Of a stretch of DNA of 64,000 nt, positions 51,424 through 61,455 are shown piece after piece. The DNA lies in NCBI GenBank assembly GCA_963835535.1, contig CAWIFL010000003.1, positions 124,001 through 188,000 on the forward strand. Direction: 5' to 3'. How positions within the stretch are numbered: the stretch's first letter is position 1; each line of letters begins with the position of its first letter. This DNA comes from Fen-1245 sp963835535. GTDB lineage: Bacteria; Gemmatimonadota; Gemmatimonadetes; Gemmatimonadales; JACORV01. The notes under the pieces are model-generated. The model was not told the origin of the DNA. It worked only from the letters and a program-made list of their open reading frames with translations, and did no database searches. The translations under genes were made by a program, and so were the position numbers.

Positions 51424-51951
51424 GTGAAAGCCTCGGTTTTCGTCGGCGTCAGCGTGGACGGCTTCCTGGCCCGTCCGGACGGCGGTCTCGACTGGCTCCC
51501 GCAGGGCGACGGCGAGGACCACGGCTACACCGAGTTCTTCGCATCGGTGGACGCGGTGGTCATCGGGCGCAAGACGTACGAGGTCGTCCTGGGCTTCGGC
51601 TCCTGGCCGTACGGCAAGAAGCCCGTCTTCGTCCTGAGCACGAACGCGCTCGCGCCGGCGCCGAGGGGGGCGGTATTGGAGCGCCTGTCCGGGGAACCAG
51701 CGGACATCCTGTCGCAGCTGGCCGCCCGCGGGATCCAGCACGTCTACGTGGACGGCGGCGTCACGATCCAGCGCTTTCTGCGCGCCGGCCTGATTCAGCG
51801 ACTCGTGATCACCCGCGTGCCCGTGCTCATCGGTGAGGGGATCGCACTCTTCGGCGTCACCGGACGCGACATCACCCTGAAGCACGTCGCGACGCGCCAG
51901 ATCGCGGGCGGCATGGTCCAGAGCGAGTACGAGGTACTCGCCCCGACGTAG
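51424..51951 (+). CDS. DHFR-like (RibD C-terminal type) reductase, second copy
   Basis: 175 residues from GTG 51424. SVDGFLARPDGGLDWL at the start, VVIGRKTYEVVLGFGSWPYG, HVYVDGGVTIQRFLRAGLI and PVLIGEGIALFG mark the RibD-C/YyaP group. Related to, but much diverged from, the protein at 27383. Substrate unknown. Confidence 0.83.
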   Translation: MKASVFVGVSVDGFLARPDGGLDWLPQGDGEDHGYTEFFASVDAVVIGRKTYEVVLGFGSWPYGKKPVFVLSTNALAPAPRGAVLERLSGEPADILSQLAARGIQHVYVDGGVTIQRFLRAGLIQRLVITRVPVLIGEGIALFGVTGRDITLKHVATRQIAGGMVQSEYEVLAPT

Positions 51952-51952
51952 C

Positions 51953-52309
51953 CTAAGGCTTGGGCTTCGGAGCCGCGTGCGTCGTATCGCGCGGCAGCTC
52001 GTGCTCCACGCGCCCGACGAGCGCGCCGTTCGCCGCACTGACGTTCACCTCGTAGGTCCCCGGCTGGTTCGGTACCGTGAAACCGAACGACCAGATCAGC
52101 TGGCCGTTCTCGTTCTCCAGCTCCAACGCCTTCACCGTGCCCGTCGGGATCTTCGCCTGCGCGACCTTGAGGGCGGAATCCTCGCGCACCTTGGCCTGCC
52201 TGAGGAGCCGGGGCGGGACCTCCCGCTTGTAGGTCGGCCGCTGGGCCTGGGCGACACCGGCGATCGCGACCAGCGCCGCGAGCCCGACGAGCTTCGTGAC
52301 GTTTCTCAT
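51953..52309 (-). CDS. PepSY-domain periplasmic protein
   Basis: 118 residues from ATG 52309 (GTG 52312 in frame). Signal peptide 1-22 (ends VAQAQ). The mature part fits PepSY: KVAQAKIPTGTVKALELENE, then WSFGFTVPNQPGTYEVNVSA and NGALVGRVEHE. PepSY proteins modulate proteases or, beside two-component and RND genes, sense or buffer periplasmic signals. Last gene of the efflux operon; its start abuts the RND stop. Confidence 0.82.
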   Translation of the reverse strand: MRNVTKLVGLAALVAIAGVAQAQRPTYKREVPPRLLRQAKVREDSALKVAQAKIPTGTVKALELENENGQLIWSFGFTVPNQPGTYEVNVSAANGALVGRVEHELPRDTTHAAPKPKP

Positions 52310-55300
52310 CACTGCCTCTTGGGTGGCAGGTAGTCCCGGCCGCGGATCGCCACGACCAGGGTGGGCACCAGCAACAGGGTGATGGGCGTGGAGAGCGCCA
52401 GGCCGCCGATCACCGCCAGCGCCAGCGGCTGCTGCATCTCGCTCCCCGCGCCGAGCGCCAGGGCCAGGGGGAAGAGCCCGAACAGCGTACAGAGCGTGGT
52501 CATCAGGATCGGCCGGAGCCGCACCCGCGCCGCGTCGATGATCGCCTGCTCGAGCGGCATCCCGTCGTAGAGCCCGCGGCGCCGGGTGAAGTCGAGGAGG
52601 ATGATGCCGTTCTTCACGATGAGTCCCACCAGCAGGATCAGGCCCATGAAGGACGAGACGTTGAGCGCGGTGCCGGTCACGAGCAGCATGCCCACCGCGC
52701 CGACGAACGAGACCGGCGCCGCGAGCGAGATGACCAGGGGCTCCACGAACGACTCGAACTGCAGCACCATCACCATGATCACGCTGACGGCGGCGATGGC
52801 GAGGACCGCGAGCATCGCCTTGAACGCATCCTGCTGGCTGGCGTACTGCCCGCCGAGCTCGATCCGGATGCCTCCGGGGGCCGGCTGCGCGGAGAGGACG
52901 CCCTTCACGTCGGCCATGATCTGGCCGAGCGAGCGGCCGCTCACGTCGGCGGTCATGGCGATCATCTGCTGCTGGTTCTCACGGTCCAGCTCGGCGCGGG
53001 ACTCGAGGGGCCGCAAGGTGGCCAGCGACGCCAGCGGTGCCGCCCGGCCGCGTGCGCCCGCCGCGACGGGGAGCGCGCCCAGCTTCAGGGCGTCGTAGCG
53101 CACCGAGTCCGGCGCGCGGACCCGGACGTTGATGGCGCGGTCCTGGGTGCGGACCTCGCCCGCGTTCACGCCGAGCAGCGCGCCGCTCACCGCGTCACCC
53201 ACCTGCTCGGGGGAAAGGCCGAGACGCTCCGCCTCCGCGCCGTCCACCCGCATCATCATCTCGGCGCTGGGGAAGCTGATGCCGTCGAACAGGTCCTCCA
53301 CGCCGTCCACCTTCGAGAGGGCCGGCGAGATCTTCCGCGCGTACGCCTCCAGCGAGTCGAGATTCGAGCCGAAGAGCTTGATCTCGATCGGCTTGGCGCC
53401 ACCCGCCAGGTCGTTGATCACGTCGGACAGGATCTGCACGAACTCGATGTGCAGCGTGGGCACCGCGGCGTTCACCTGGTCGCGGACGGTGTCCATCACC
53501 TGGAAGATCGAGCGGCGCCGGTCGGCTCGCCGCTTGAGCCGCGCCACCAGGTCGCCGGTGTTCTGCAGGGTGGCGAACAGCCCCAGCTCCGCCCCGGTGC
53601 GCCGCGACGTCCCGGTGACTTCCGGCGTCCGCGCCAGGATCCCCTCGACGATGCGGAGCTGCCGGTCCGTCTCCGCGAGCGCCGTGCCGCCCGGCGTCCA
53701 GTAGTCGAGGACGAACGCGCCCTCGTCCATGTCGGGGAGGAACCCGCTGCCCACGAAGTGCTGCGCCGCGACCCCCGCCACGATGAGCGCCGCGGCCCCG
53801 GCGAGCATCCGCCGCGGATGGTGCAGCACCGCGCCCAGCAGGCGGATGTACCGATCGCCGATGCCGTCCAGCGCGAGAGCGAGGAACGCCGCCGTCGCGG
53901 CCAGGCGCCCCCGGGATCGCGCGGCGAATTCCTGCGCCTCCGCGGGCACGTCGCGCGCCCTCACGAACTGGTCCGCCAGCAGCGGGATGATGGTCAGCGC
54001 CAGCAGCAGCGAGATCAGCACCGCGATGGTGAGCGTGAGCGACAGGGCGGCGAAGAACTGCCCGATCACCCCCTGCAGCAGTCCGAGGGGAAGGAAGACC
54101 ACGACCGTGGTGATGGTCGACGTCGTCACCGGCCAGATCAGCTCCTGGACGGCCTGGCGGATGGCGGCGCGCCGGTCCCCGACCAGGGCGAGGTGGCGCG
54201 CGATGTTCTCGGTGATCACCACCGCGTCGTCGATCACCAGACCGATGGCTATGGCCATCGCACCCAGCGTCATCAGGTTGAAAGTCTGGCCGAGCAGGCT
54301 CATCACGGACACGGTGATGATCAGGGTGAGCGGGATCGAGGACGCGCTCACCGCCGTGATCCGCCCATGCCGCAGGAAGGCGAGCAGGATCACGACCGCG
54401 AGCAGGGCGCCGATCAGCATCGCGTCGCGCACCGACTTCACGGCGTCCCGCACCAGCTCGGCCTGGTCGTAGACCACCTTGTAGTGCACGCCAGGCGGGA
54501 GTGTCGGCGCCAGCGCCGCCATCACCTTCGCAACGCTGTCCGCCAGCTGGACGGTGTTGCCGCCCACCTGCCGCGTGATGTTGAGGAGCGCCGCGGGCCG
54601 GCCGTCGCCGGCGATGACCTGGACGTGGTCCTCGGTGCCGAGGTTCACCGCCGCCACGTCGCGCACCCGGAGACCGTTGCCGATGGCGACGTTCCCCACG
54701 TCCTCCGGGGTGTGCGCCTCCTGGTCGGTGACGATCAGGTACTGGCGGTAGTCGGCGGCGATGCGGCCCACGGCCTCTGGGGTGATCGCCTTCCGGATCG
54801 CCCCGGCCAGGTCGTCGTAGCTGAGGCCGAGCGAGGCGAGACGCGCGGGGTCGGCCACGACCTCGATCTCCCGCACGTCGGTCCCCTGCACGTCCACGCG
54901 CCCGACGCCCGGCACCCGGGAGAGCACCGGCTTGATCTCGTAGAGTGCGATGTCGTTGAGCGTCGCGGGGTCGCCGCCCTCGAGGTTGTAGGAGAGCACC
55001 GGGAAGAGCGAGGGCGTGAGCCGCTCGGCCCGCACGTCGAGCCCGGACGGCAGGTCGCCGCTGATCTGGCTGAGGCGCGACTGGACCATCTGGAGCGCGT
55101 AGGCCATGTCGGTCTTCGGGGAGAACCAGACCGAGATCTCGCTCGCGCCGCGGATGGACCTCGAGCGCACCCTGAGGACGCCGGGGACGACGCTGACCGC
55201 CTCCTCGATGGGGCGGGTGATGCTGAAGACGACCTGCCGCGCGCCGAGCGACGAGCCCTCGGCGACGATGGCGATGCGCGGGAAAGTCAGCTCGGGGTAG

Positions 55301-55407
55301 ATGGCCGACGGGAGGAAGAACGCCGCGCCGATGCCGGCGGCCGACAGCAGCGCCACCGCCAGGTAGATGAAGCGGCGCTGGCGAACGAGGACGTCGAACA
55401 GCGTCAC
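52309..55407 (-). CDS. RND-family efflux permease
   Basis: 1032 residues from GTG 55407. Twelve transmembrane segments with two large periplasmic loops, the RND plan. The proton-relay pair in helix 4 reads GLVIDDAVVITENIARHL, the Asp-Asp form of drug/lipid exporters (HAE type) rather than that of heavy-metal pumps. GSGFLPDMDEGAF and the C-terminal EQAIIDAARVRLRPILMTTL are typical. It works with the adaptor and TolC genes upstream, with a 4-base overlap to the adaptor. Confidence 0.92.
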   Translation of the reverse strand: MTLFDVLVRQRRFIYLAVALLSAAGIGAAFFLPSAIYPELTFPRIAIVAEGSSLGARQVVFSITRPIEEAVSVVPGVLRVRSRSIRGASEISVWFSPKTDMAYALQMVQSRLSQISGDLPSGLDVRAERLTPSLFPVLSYNLEGGDPATLNDIALYEIKPVLSRVPGVGRVDVQGTDVREIEVVADPARLASLGLSYDDLAGAIRKAITPEAVGRIAADYRQYLIVTDQEAHTPEDVGNVAIGNGLRVRDVAAVNLGTEDHVQVIAGDGRPAALLNITRQVGGNTVQLADSVAKVMAALAPTLPPGVHYKVVYDQAELVRDAVKSVRDAMLIGALLAVVILLAFLRHGRITAVSASSIPLTLIITVSVMSLLGQTFNLMTLGAMAIAIGLVIDDAVVITENIARHLALVGDRRAAIRQAVQELIWPVTTSTITTVVVFLPLGLLQGVIGQFFAALSLTLTIAVLISLLLALTIIPLLADQFVRARDVPAEAQEFAARSRGRLAATAAFLALALDGIGDRYIRLLGAVLHHPRRMLAGAAALIVAGVAAQHFVGSGFLPDMDEGAFVLDYWTPGGTALAETDRQLRIVEGILARTPEVTGTSRRTGAELGLFATLQNTGDLVARLKRRADRRRSIFQVMDTVRDQVNAAVPTLHIEFVQILSDVINDLAGGAKPIEIKLFGSNLDSLEAYARKISPALSKVDGVEDLFDGISFPSAEMMMRVDGAEAERLGLSPEQVGDAVSGALLGVNAGEVRTQDRAINVRVRAPDSVRYDALKLGALPVAAGARGRAAPLASLATLRPLESRAELDRENQQQMIAMTADVSGRSLGQIMADVKGVLSAQPAPGGIRIELGGQYASQQDAFKAMLAVLAIAAVSVIMVMVLQFESFVEPLVISLAAPVSFVGAVGMLLVTGTALNVSSFMGLILLVGLIVKNGIILLDFTRRRGLYDGMPLEQAIIDAARVRLRPILMTTLCTLFGLFPLALALGAGSEMQQPLALAVIGGLALSTPITLLLVPTLVVAIRGRDYLPPKRQ

Positions 55408-56471
55408 GGCTTGGCCGGGACGATCTTCGCGCTGTCCGACACGCCGTAGGCGCCGTAGCCGACCACGGTCTCGCCGCCCTTGAGGCCGGACGTGATCTCC
55501 GCGAGCGTCTCGGTGCGCCCGCCGACGGTGACGTCCCGGGCGTGCGCGATCCCCGCGCTGTCCACCACGAAGACGCGGAACCCTTCGCCCTGCGGCACGA
55601 GGGCGGCGACCGGCACGGTCACGGCGCGCGGCGCCACGCCCGCGGCGACGCGCCCGAACACGGTCTCGCCGATCTTGAGCGGGCGCGCACTGCGGGCGAC
55701 CCGCACCCGGATCTCGACGGCGCGGGTGGCGGAATCGAGCGCGGCGCCGACGTCCGCCACGCTCCCCGTCCCGACGGAGTCGCCGCGCGCGTTCTCCCCC
55801 GCCCAGAAGGCGACCCGCTGGCCCGGGTGCACCTGGGCGGCGTCCGCCGGCGTGAGGTTCAGCACGACGTCGAGCGCGGAGAGGTCGGCGATCTCCACCA
55901 GCGGCGCCGTCGCGTCGGCCGGCGAGCCCATGACCGCCGACATCCGGGTCACGACCCCGGAGACCGGAGCGTGCAGCGTGGCGTTCGCCAGGGCGCGCTG
56001 GGCGCTCACCAGGGCCGCCTGCGCCTGCGCGAGGTCCGCATTCGCCTGGTCCACGTCCTTGCGCGGCACGATGCCCTCCCCCGCCAGGCGGACGGCGCGG
56101 TCGCGCGCGTTCTGCGCGGTGTTCACGGCGGCCTCGCCGCTGCGCGCCGCGGCCTCGAACGGCGCGCGATCGAACTCGATGAGCGCGTCCCCTTCCTGCA
56201 CCGCCTGGCCGGGCACGACGAAGATGCGGGCCACGCGCGTCGGCCCCGGCGCGCCGAGGGCCGCGAACCTGCCGGGCCGCGGGGCGACAACACCCAGAGC
56301 AGAGACGAATCGCGTGAAGGGCCCGAGCGTGGCGACGGCGGTCCGGGCTCCGACGACGGCCTGGACGTCGCTGCGGGACTCGGATTCGGTGTCTCCGCCA
56401 CTCGGCGCGCACGCGACGACAAGGGCGAGTTGCGAGACGCACAGTTGCGAGACGAGCCAGGCACGCTTCAT
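55404..56471 (-). CDS. RND periplasmic adaptor (membrane fusion lipoprotein)
   Basis: 355 residues. Lipoprotein signal (LALVVAC, Cys21). Lipoyl halves PGQAVQEGDALIEFDRAPF and APVSGVVTRMSAVMGSP surround a short helical hairpin; beta-barrel and membrane-proximal domains follow. It overlaps the TolC stop upstream and the permease downstream by 4 bases each, so the three pump parts are made together. Confidence 0.9.
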   Translation of the reverse strand: MKRAWLVSQLCVSQLALVVACAPSGGDTESESRSDVQAVVGARTAVATLGPFTRFVSALGVVAPRPGRFAALGAPGPTRVARIFVVPGQAVQEGDALIEFDRAPFEAAARSGEAAVNTAQNARDRAVRLAGEGIVPRKDVDQANADLAQAQAALVSAQRALANATLHAPVSGVVTRMSAVMGSPADATAPLVEIADLSALDVVLNLTPADAAQVHPGQRVAFWAGENARGDSVGTGSVADVGAALDSATRAVEIRVRVARSARPLKIGETVFGRVAAGVAPRAVTVPVAALVPQGEGFRVFVVDSAGIAHARDVTVGGRTETLAEITSGLKGGETVVGYGAYGVSDSAKIVPAKP

Positions 56472-57700
56472 GGAGAGACCTCAGACGCAGTGAACAGGCG
56501 GACCGCCGACTCCGCGATGTTCGCGGCCGCCAGGTCGTCGAACAGCCGCCCGAAGGCCTCGCGCGCCTGGCGCTGCGCCTCCAGGACGCTCGGCAGGGCC
56601 ACCGCGCCCTCCGCGTACGCCGTCAGCGACATCGCGGCCACGCGATCGGCGCTCGCCACGAGCTGGCGGTCGCGCTGCGCCCGCTGCACCGCCACGGCGA
56701 GATCGCGGCGGGCGCGCGCGACGCTGGCGTCGCTCTCCTGCCGCGCGACCACGAGCTCGGCCGCCGCGCGGTCGCGGGCCGCCGCGGCGGCGGCGATCGC
56801 GGCACCGTTGAAGTTGAACAGCGGGAAGGTCAGGGCGAGGCCGATCGTCGGCAGCAGGCCGGGCTCCGCGCCGGTCGGGTCGTGCGTGTCGAAGCCGAAG
56901 GTGAGGCTGGGCGCGGCGAAGACGCTCCGCCGGGCCAGCGAGAGAGCCGCCTCGGCGGAGCGCGCGGCCGCCTCGGCCGAAGCGACCTGAAACGTCGGGC
57001 CGGCGAGCGCCGCGGCATCGGCCGGCGGCGGGACCAACGAGTCGGCCAGCTCGATCTGCGGCTGATCGGACGGCAGGCCCATCACCTGCTGGACCTCGAG
57101 CAGGCCGGCGATCGCCGCGGCAGAATCCGCCGCGGCGTCGTTGGCCAGCTGGCCGGCGTTCACGGTCGCGAGCTGCACGTCCAGCTCGCTCGCGTCCCCC
57201 GCCTCACGCCGCAGGACGGCCATGCGGAGCAGGCTGTCGGCGTCCCGGGCCGTGTGCCGCGACAGCAGCGCGTGCGCTGCGGCGGCCAAGGCGCCGGTGT
57301 ACGCCTCTTCCGCGTCGAACCGCGCCGAGGCGCGCTCGAAGCGGAAGCGCAGCACCGCCGACGTGCTCGCCTCCGCCGCGGCGCGGATGCGCGCGCCGCG
57401 CAGCCACGGGTAGTCGAGGGGCAGCTCGACCGTCGCGTGGTACTGCGGCACGTCCTTGCTGTAGCTCGCGCTGAGGACGGGATTCTGGAACGCGCGGGCG
57501 CCGATGAGGTCGGCGCGCGCCGCCGCCGTGTCCGGTGCGGCGAGGGCGACGCGCGGCCCGCGGGCGAGCGCGGCCGCCACCGCCTGCTCGCGCGTCACGC
57601 TCTGCTGTGCGTTCGCCGCACTGGGCACGGAAAGCGCCGCCATCAGCGCGGCGGCGAGACAACGCACACGGAACGCGGGTCTCGAAGGGGACTTTCGCAT
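56468..57700 (-). CDS. TolC-family outer-membrane protein
   Basis: 410 residues from ATG 57700. Signal peptide 1-32 (ends ANAQQ). Two outer-membrane-factor repeats (VTREQAVAAALARGPRVALA; ALAGPTFQVASAEAAARSAE) with helices rich in Ala and Arg. The CzcC-like short form fits pairing with an RND pump. Second TolC homologue of the window, diverged from that at 14999. Confidence 0.87.
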   Translation of the reverse strand: MRKSPSRPAFRVRCLAAALMAALSVPSAANAQQSVTREQAVAAALARGPRVALAAPDTAAARADLIGARAFQNPVLSASYSKDVPQYHATVELPLDYPWLRGARIRAAAEASTSAVLRFRFERASARFDAEEAYTGALAAAAHALLSRHTARDADSLLRMAVLRREAGDASELDVQLATVNAGQLANDAAADSAAAIAGLLEVQQVMGLPSDQPQIELADSLVPPPADAAALAGPTFQVASAEAAARSAEAALSLARRSVFAAPSLTFGFDTHDPTGAEPGLLPTIGLALTFPLFNFNGAAIAAAAAARDRAAAELVVARQESDASVARARRDLAVAVQRAQRDRQLVASADRVAAMSLTAYAEGAVALPSVLEAQRQAREAFGRLFDDLAAANIAESAVRLFTASEVSP

Positions 57701-57726
57701 CCCCTTCAAGCTAGCCCGCTTACCTG

Positions 57727-59019
57727 TCAGGAGGATGACACGACCGGCGGGAAACGGATGGCCACGCGGGTGCCCTTGCCGGGCTCGCTCGTGACCTCCA
57801 GCTGCGCGCCGTGGGCGTCGGCGATCCACCGCGCGATCGCCAGGCCGAGCCCCGCGCCGCGGGCCCCGTCGCCGCGCCCGCGCGCCGGGTCGCCGCGATA
57901 GAACCGCTCGAAGATGTGCGGCAGCTGCTCCGCGCCGATCCCCACGCCGGTGTCCTCGACCACCACCTCCGCCTGCCCGCCGGGCGCCGCGGCGGAGAGC
58001 TTCACGCGCCCGCCCCGGGGCGTGAACTTCACGGCGTTGTCGAGGACGATCATCAGGAGCTGGTGCAGCAGCTTCGGGTCGCCGAGCACCGCTCCCTCCT
58101 CGAACGTGCCGACCTCCAGCTCCACCCCGCGCCGCTCGGCGAGCGCGCGCGCCGCGGACGCCGCATCGAGGGCAAGGTCATCGAGGAAGACGCGCTCCCG
58201 GGCGATCGGACGCTCGCCGGCGTCCGCCCGCGCCAGCGTCAGCAGGTCCTCGACCGTGGCGCCGAGCCGCTCGGCCTCGCGCTCGATCCGGCGCAGCGCC
58301 TCGGCGTACTCGGGCGGCTGGCGGTCGCGCTGGAGCGCCACCTCAGCCTGGCCGCGCAGGACGGCGATGGGGGTCCGCAGCTCGTGCGCGGCGTCGGCCA
58401 TGAAGCGCCGCATCGTCTCCATCGTCTGCTCGACCGGCGCGGTGGACTTGCGCACCAGCAGCCAGCCGCCGGCGGCCACGAGCACCAGGCCCACCAGCGC
58501 GGCAGCGCTGAAGACGGCGATCAGCGCCGCGAACTGGTTCTCGAGCTCGGCGACGTCGGCGACGGCCGCTCCGACGTACGTCTTGCCCAGGACGGTGAAG
58601 CGCTCGGCGTGGAGACGCAGGGTGCGGTCGTGCCGCGCCGGCCGCTCCAGGTCCGCGCGCCCGGTCTGCCCCGCCAGCCGCGCGGCGTCCCGGACCCACG
58701 CCTCTGCTTGCGGCGGCTTTACAGGCGTGCCGTCGGGGAGCGTCAGGTACAGGGAGCGGTCGGGGATGTGCAGCTCGTCCACGGCGTCCACGACCGCGCC
58801 GCTCGCGGTGCGGGACTCGACCTCGCGGATCCTCGCGGCCTGCATCAGCGCCGTCGTCGCCTGGCGCAGGGACCGGTCCAGCTGGTGGGAGATCTGCGTG
58901 CGAATCGCCAGGAAGAGCCCGCCGCCCAGGAGCAGGAGGATCAGGCCGAAGGTGCCGACGTACCACGCCGTCAGCCGGAGCCGCAGCTTCGCGAGCGGGG
59001 TGTTCACCGTCGGGCTCAT
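57727..59019 (-). CDS. Sensor histidine kinase
   Basis: 430 residues from ATG 59019. Two transmembrane segments (17-39 and about 165-190) enclose a periplasmic sensor domain. The HisKA block FMADAAHELRTPIAVLRGQA (His near residue 225) and HATPase motifs DNAVKFTP, VEDTGVGIG and GAGLGLAIARWIADAHG follow. It overlaps the response regulator gene by 4 bases. It should phosphorylate that regulator and so control the efflux operon downstream. Confidence 0.92.
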   Translation of the reverse strand: MSPTVNTPLAKLRLRLTAWYVGTFGLILLLLGGGLFLAIRTQISHQLDRSLRQATTALMQAARIREVESRTASGAVVDAVDELHIPDRSLYLTLPDGTPVKPPQAEAWVRDAARLAGQTGRADLERPARHDRTLRLHAERFTVLGKTYVGAAVADVAELENQFAALIAVFSAAALVGLVLVAAGGWLLVRKSTAPVEQTMETMRRFMADAAHELRTPIAVLRGQAEVALQRDRQPPEYAEALRRIEREAERLGATVEDLLTLARADAGERPIARERVFLDDLALDAASAARALAERRGVELEVGTFEEGAVLGDPKLLHQLLMIVLDNAVKFTPRGGRVKLSAAAPGGQAEVVVEDTGVGIGAEQLPHIFERFYRGDPARGRGDGARGAGLGLAIARWIADAHGAQLEVTSEPGKGTRVAIRFPPVVSSS

Positions 59020-59684
59020 TCGCCAAACCGGTAGCCTGCGCCCCGCAGCGTCTGGATCAGCTTGGGGTCGTAGTCGTCGTCGATCTTGCGCCGCAGCCGC
59101 CGCACCAGGACCTCGAGGACGTTGGTGAACGGGTCGTGGTTCTCGTCCCAGACGTGGGCGGTGATCGCCGCGCGGTCCACGACCTGCCCCCGGTGGCGCA
59201 CGAAGAACTCCAGCAGCGCGAACTCCTTGGCGGTCAGCCGGATCGGTTCCGTGCCACGCCGCACGGTGCGCTGCCCCAGGTCCACCTCGAGGTCCGCCAC
59301 GCGCACCACCTCGGGCGCGAGCGCCGGCGGGCGCCGCACCACCGCGCGGATCCGGGCCAGCAGCTCGCGGAAGGCGAACGGCTTCGTGAGGTAGTCGTCC
59401 GCGCCGGCCTCGAGCCCCACTACCCGGTCGTCCACCGCGTCCTTCGCCGTCAGCATGATGATCGGGGTCTTGATGCCGCGCTTGCGCAGCCGGCGGCACA
59501 GGTCGAAGCCGCTGCCCCCCGGGAGGAGCACGTCGAGGAGGATCACGTCGAGAGAGGCGGATGCACCCTGGAGCAGGCCGTCGTCGAACGTCCCCGCGAC
59601 GACGCTGTGGATGTCGTGCTCGGCGAGGCCTTCCCGGAGAACGCCCGCCAGGGCGGGGTCGTCCTCCACGATCAGCACACGCAT
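59016..59684 (-). CDS. OmpR/PhoB-family response regulator
   Basis: 222 residues. Receiver with acidic pocket VEDDP, phospho-Asp in VILLDVLLPGG (near 51) and Lys in DYLTKPFAF. C-terminal winged helix with TAKEFALLEFFVRHRGQVV and RRLRRKIDDDYDPKLIQTLRG. First gene of the run RR-HK-TolC-adaptor-RND-PepSY on the minus strand. Confidence 0.94.
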   Translation of the reverse strand: MRVLIVEDDPALAGVLREGLAEHDIHSVVAGTFDDGLLQGASASLDVILLDVLLPGGSGFDLCRRLRKRGIKTPIIMLTAKDAVDDRVVGLEAGADDYLTKPFAFRELLARIRAVVRRPPALAPEVVRVADLEVDLGQRTVRRGTEPIRLTAKEFALLEFFVRHRGQVVDRAAITAHVWDENHDPFTNVLEVLVRRLRRKIDDDYDPKLIQTLRGAGYRFGE

Positions 59685-59703
59685 CGCACCCGCCCGAAGA
59701 GGA

Positions 59704-60816
59704 TCAGTACTTCAGCCCGGCGGAATCGGCCCAGCTCTTGACCACGGCCTCCTGCTCGGGGGACAGCTTCGCCGGGACCTCGACCTGGATGTCGACGATC
59801 TGATCGCCCCGCGCGCCGCCCTTCTCGATCCCCTGCCCCTTGATGCGGAACTTCCGGCCGGGCTGCGTCCCCGGCGGAATGCGCAGCACCAGGTGTTTCC
59901 CGTCCAGCGTGCGCACCTTGAGCTTCGAGCCGAGCATCGCCTGCGCAACGTTGATCGCCACCGCGCAGTGGACGTCGAGCCCGTCGCGCTGGAAGAAGCG
60001 GTCCGGCTCCACCTCGAAGGAGACGACCAGGTCGCCCGCCTCCGCCCCGCCGGTGCCCGAAGGTCCCTGGTTCCTGAGCCGGATCTTCGTGCCGGTGTCG
60101 GTGCCCGGCGGGACGTTGATCATCAGCCGCTTCTCGAGCCGCACCTCCCCGACGCCCTGGCAGGTGGGGCACCGCTGCGCGGCGACCTTGCCGCGTCCCC
60201 GGCAGGCGGGGCACGGCCGCTTGACCGCGAAGCCGCCGTACCCGAACGAGATGGTGCCCGTGCCGCGGCACTCCGCGCACGTGCTGAGGGAAGAGCCCGG
60301 TGCGGCGCCCGAGCCGCCGCAGGTGCTGCACGCCTCGACCACCTGCACGGCGACCGGGACCTTGCCCCCCAGCGCCGCGACGCGGAACGGGATGGTCACG
60401 ACCGTCTCGACGCTGTCGCCGCGCTCGGGCCCGCCGCGGCGCTTCTTCTCACCGCCGAAGAGCGAGGAGAAGAGATCGCCGATCCCGCCCAGCCCGCCGA
60501 GATCGCGGACGTCGAACTCCTCGAACCGCTGGCCGGCTCCGCCAGCCCCGCCGGGGCTCGGCCCCCGCGGCCGCGGCGAAGATCCGTTGAAGGCTCCGTA
60601 CCTGCGGAGCTGATCGTACTGCTTCCGCTTCGCGGCGTCGTTCAGCACCGAGTAGGCCTCGGAGATCTCCTTGAAGCGCTCCGTCGCCGCCTTGTCGCCG
60701 GCGTTCGCGTCGGGATGGTTCTTCTTGGCGAGCTTCCGATAGGCGCGCTTGATCTGGTCCGGCGTGGCCGACGCCGCCACGCCGAGAACGTTGTAGTAGT
60801 CCTTCTGGGGCGCCAT
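59704..60816 (-). CDS. dnaJ: Chaperone protein DnaJ
   Basis: 370 residues. J domain (1-70) with the HPD motif in KNHPDANAGD, then a Gly/Phe-poor linker rich in Gly and Pro (80-110). The zinc domain has four CxxCxGxG-type repeats (CSTCGGSG, CAECRGTG, CPACRGRG, CPTCQGVG), and the C-terminal substrate domains follow. Co-chaperone of DnaK. Directly downstream of grpE. Confidence 0.94.
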   Translation of the reverse strand: MAPQKDYYNVLGVAASATPDQIKRAYRKLAKKNHPDANAGDKAATERFKEISEAYSVLNDAAKRKQYDQLRRYGAFNGSSPRPRGPSPGGAGGAGQRFEEFDVRDLGGLGGIGDLFSSLFGGEKKRRGGPERGDSVETVVTIPFRVAALGGKVPVAVQVVEACSTCGGSGAAPGSSLSTCAECRGTGTISFGYGGFAVKRPCPACRGRGKVAAQRCPTCQGVGEVRLEKRLMINVPPGTDTGTKIRLRNQGPSGTGGAEAGDLVVSFEVEPDRFFQRDGLDVHCAVAINVAQAMLGSKLKVRTLDGKHLVLRIPPGTQPGRKFRIKGQGIEKGGARGDQIVDIQVEVPAKLSPEQEAVVKSWADSAGLKY

Positions 60817-60819
60817 CGG

Positions 60820-61455
60820 CTACTGCACCGCCTCGGAGGCGCTTTCCGGCTCCGTCCAGGTGTACACCGCCACGCGGGCCGCCCGGAGCAGCGAGCCGTT
60901 CAGCCGGTAGCCGGGCTGGAGGACTGCGCCGACCGTGTGGTCGGCCTCCGGGCTCGGCGCCGCCAGCGTCATCACCGCCTCGTGCTGATTGGGATCGAAC
61001 GGCTGGCCGGCCGGGTCGAGGCGCTCGACGCCGACGCCCTCGAGCACCTTGAGCAGCTTCCGCTCGACCAGCCCCATCCCCTCGTGGAGCGCCTGGGGGG
61101 TGGTCTGGGCGGGATCCAGCGCGGCGACGCGCGCCAGGTCGTCCACCACGTCGAGCACCCGCGAGATCACCTCGCCCTGCGCGCGCGTCGCGGCGTCGGA
61201 GCGCTCCCGCATCTGCCGCTTCTTGAAGTTCTCCAGGTCGGCCGCCGCACGGAACGCGCGGTCCTTCCAGTCGGCCAGCTCCAACTCGAGCCGCTGCACG
61301 GCCGCGGCCGCGGGCTCGGCCAGCGCCGCTCCCGGCTGGGCCTCGGGCGCCGGCTGGACCGCCTCGGCGGCCAGGGGTGCGGCCGCAGCCTCCGGCTGCC
61401 CGGGCGCACCGGGCGGAGCACTGGATGTCGCATGCGGATGGTGCTTCTTGAGCAT
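60820..61455 (-). CDS. grpE: Nucleotide-exchange factor GrpE
   Basis: 211 residues from ATG 61455. A low-complexity Ala/Pro-rich tail (1-60) precedes the long coiled coil (LELELADWKDRAFRAAADLE, NFKKRQMRERSDA) and the C-terminal beta-wing (FDPNQHEAVMTLAAP, GAVLQPGYRLNGSLLRAARV). It releases ADP from DnaK. grpE-dnaJ form a pair; dnaK and hrcA are not in the window. Confidence 0.93.
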   Translation of the reverse strand: MLKKHHPHATSSAPPGAPGQPEAAAAPLAAEAVQPAPEAQPGAALAEPAAAAVQRLELELADWKDRAFRAAADLENFKKRQMRERSDAATRAQGEVISRVLDVVDDLARVAALDPAQTTPQALHEGMGLVERKLLKVLEGVGVERLDPAGQPFDPNQHEAVMTLAAPSPEADHTVGAVLQPGYRLNGSLLRAARVAVYTWTEPESASEAVQ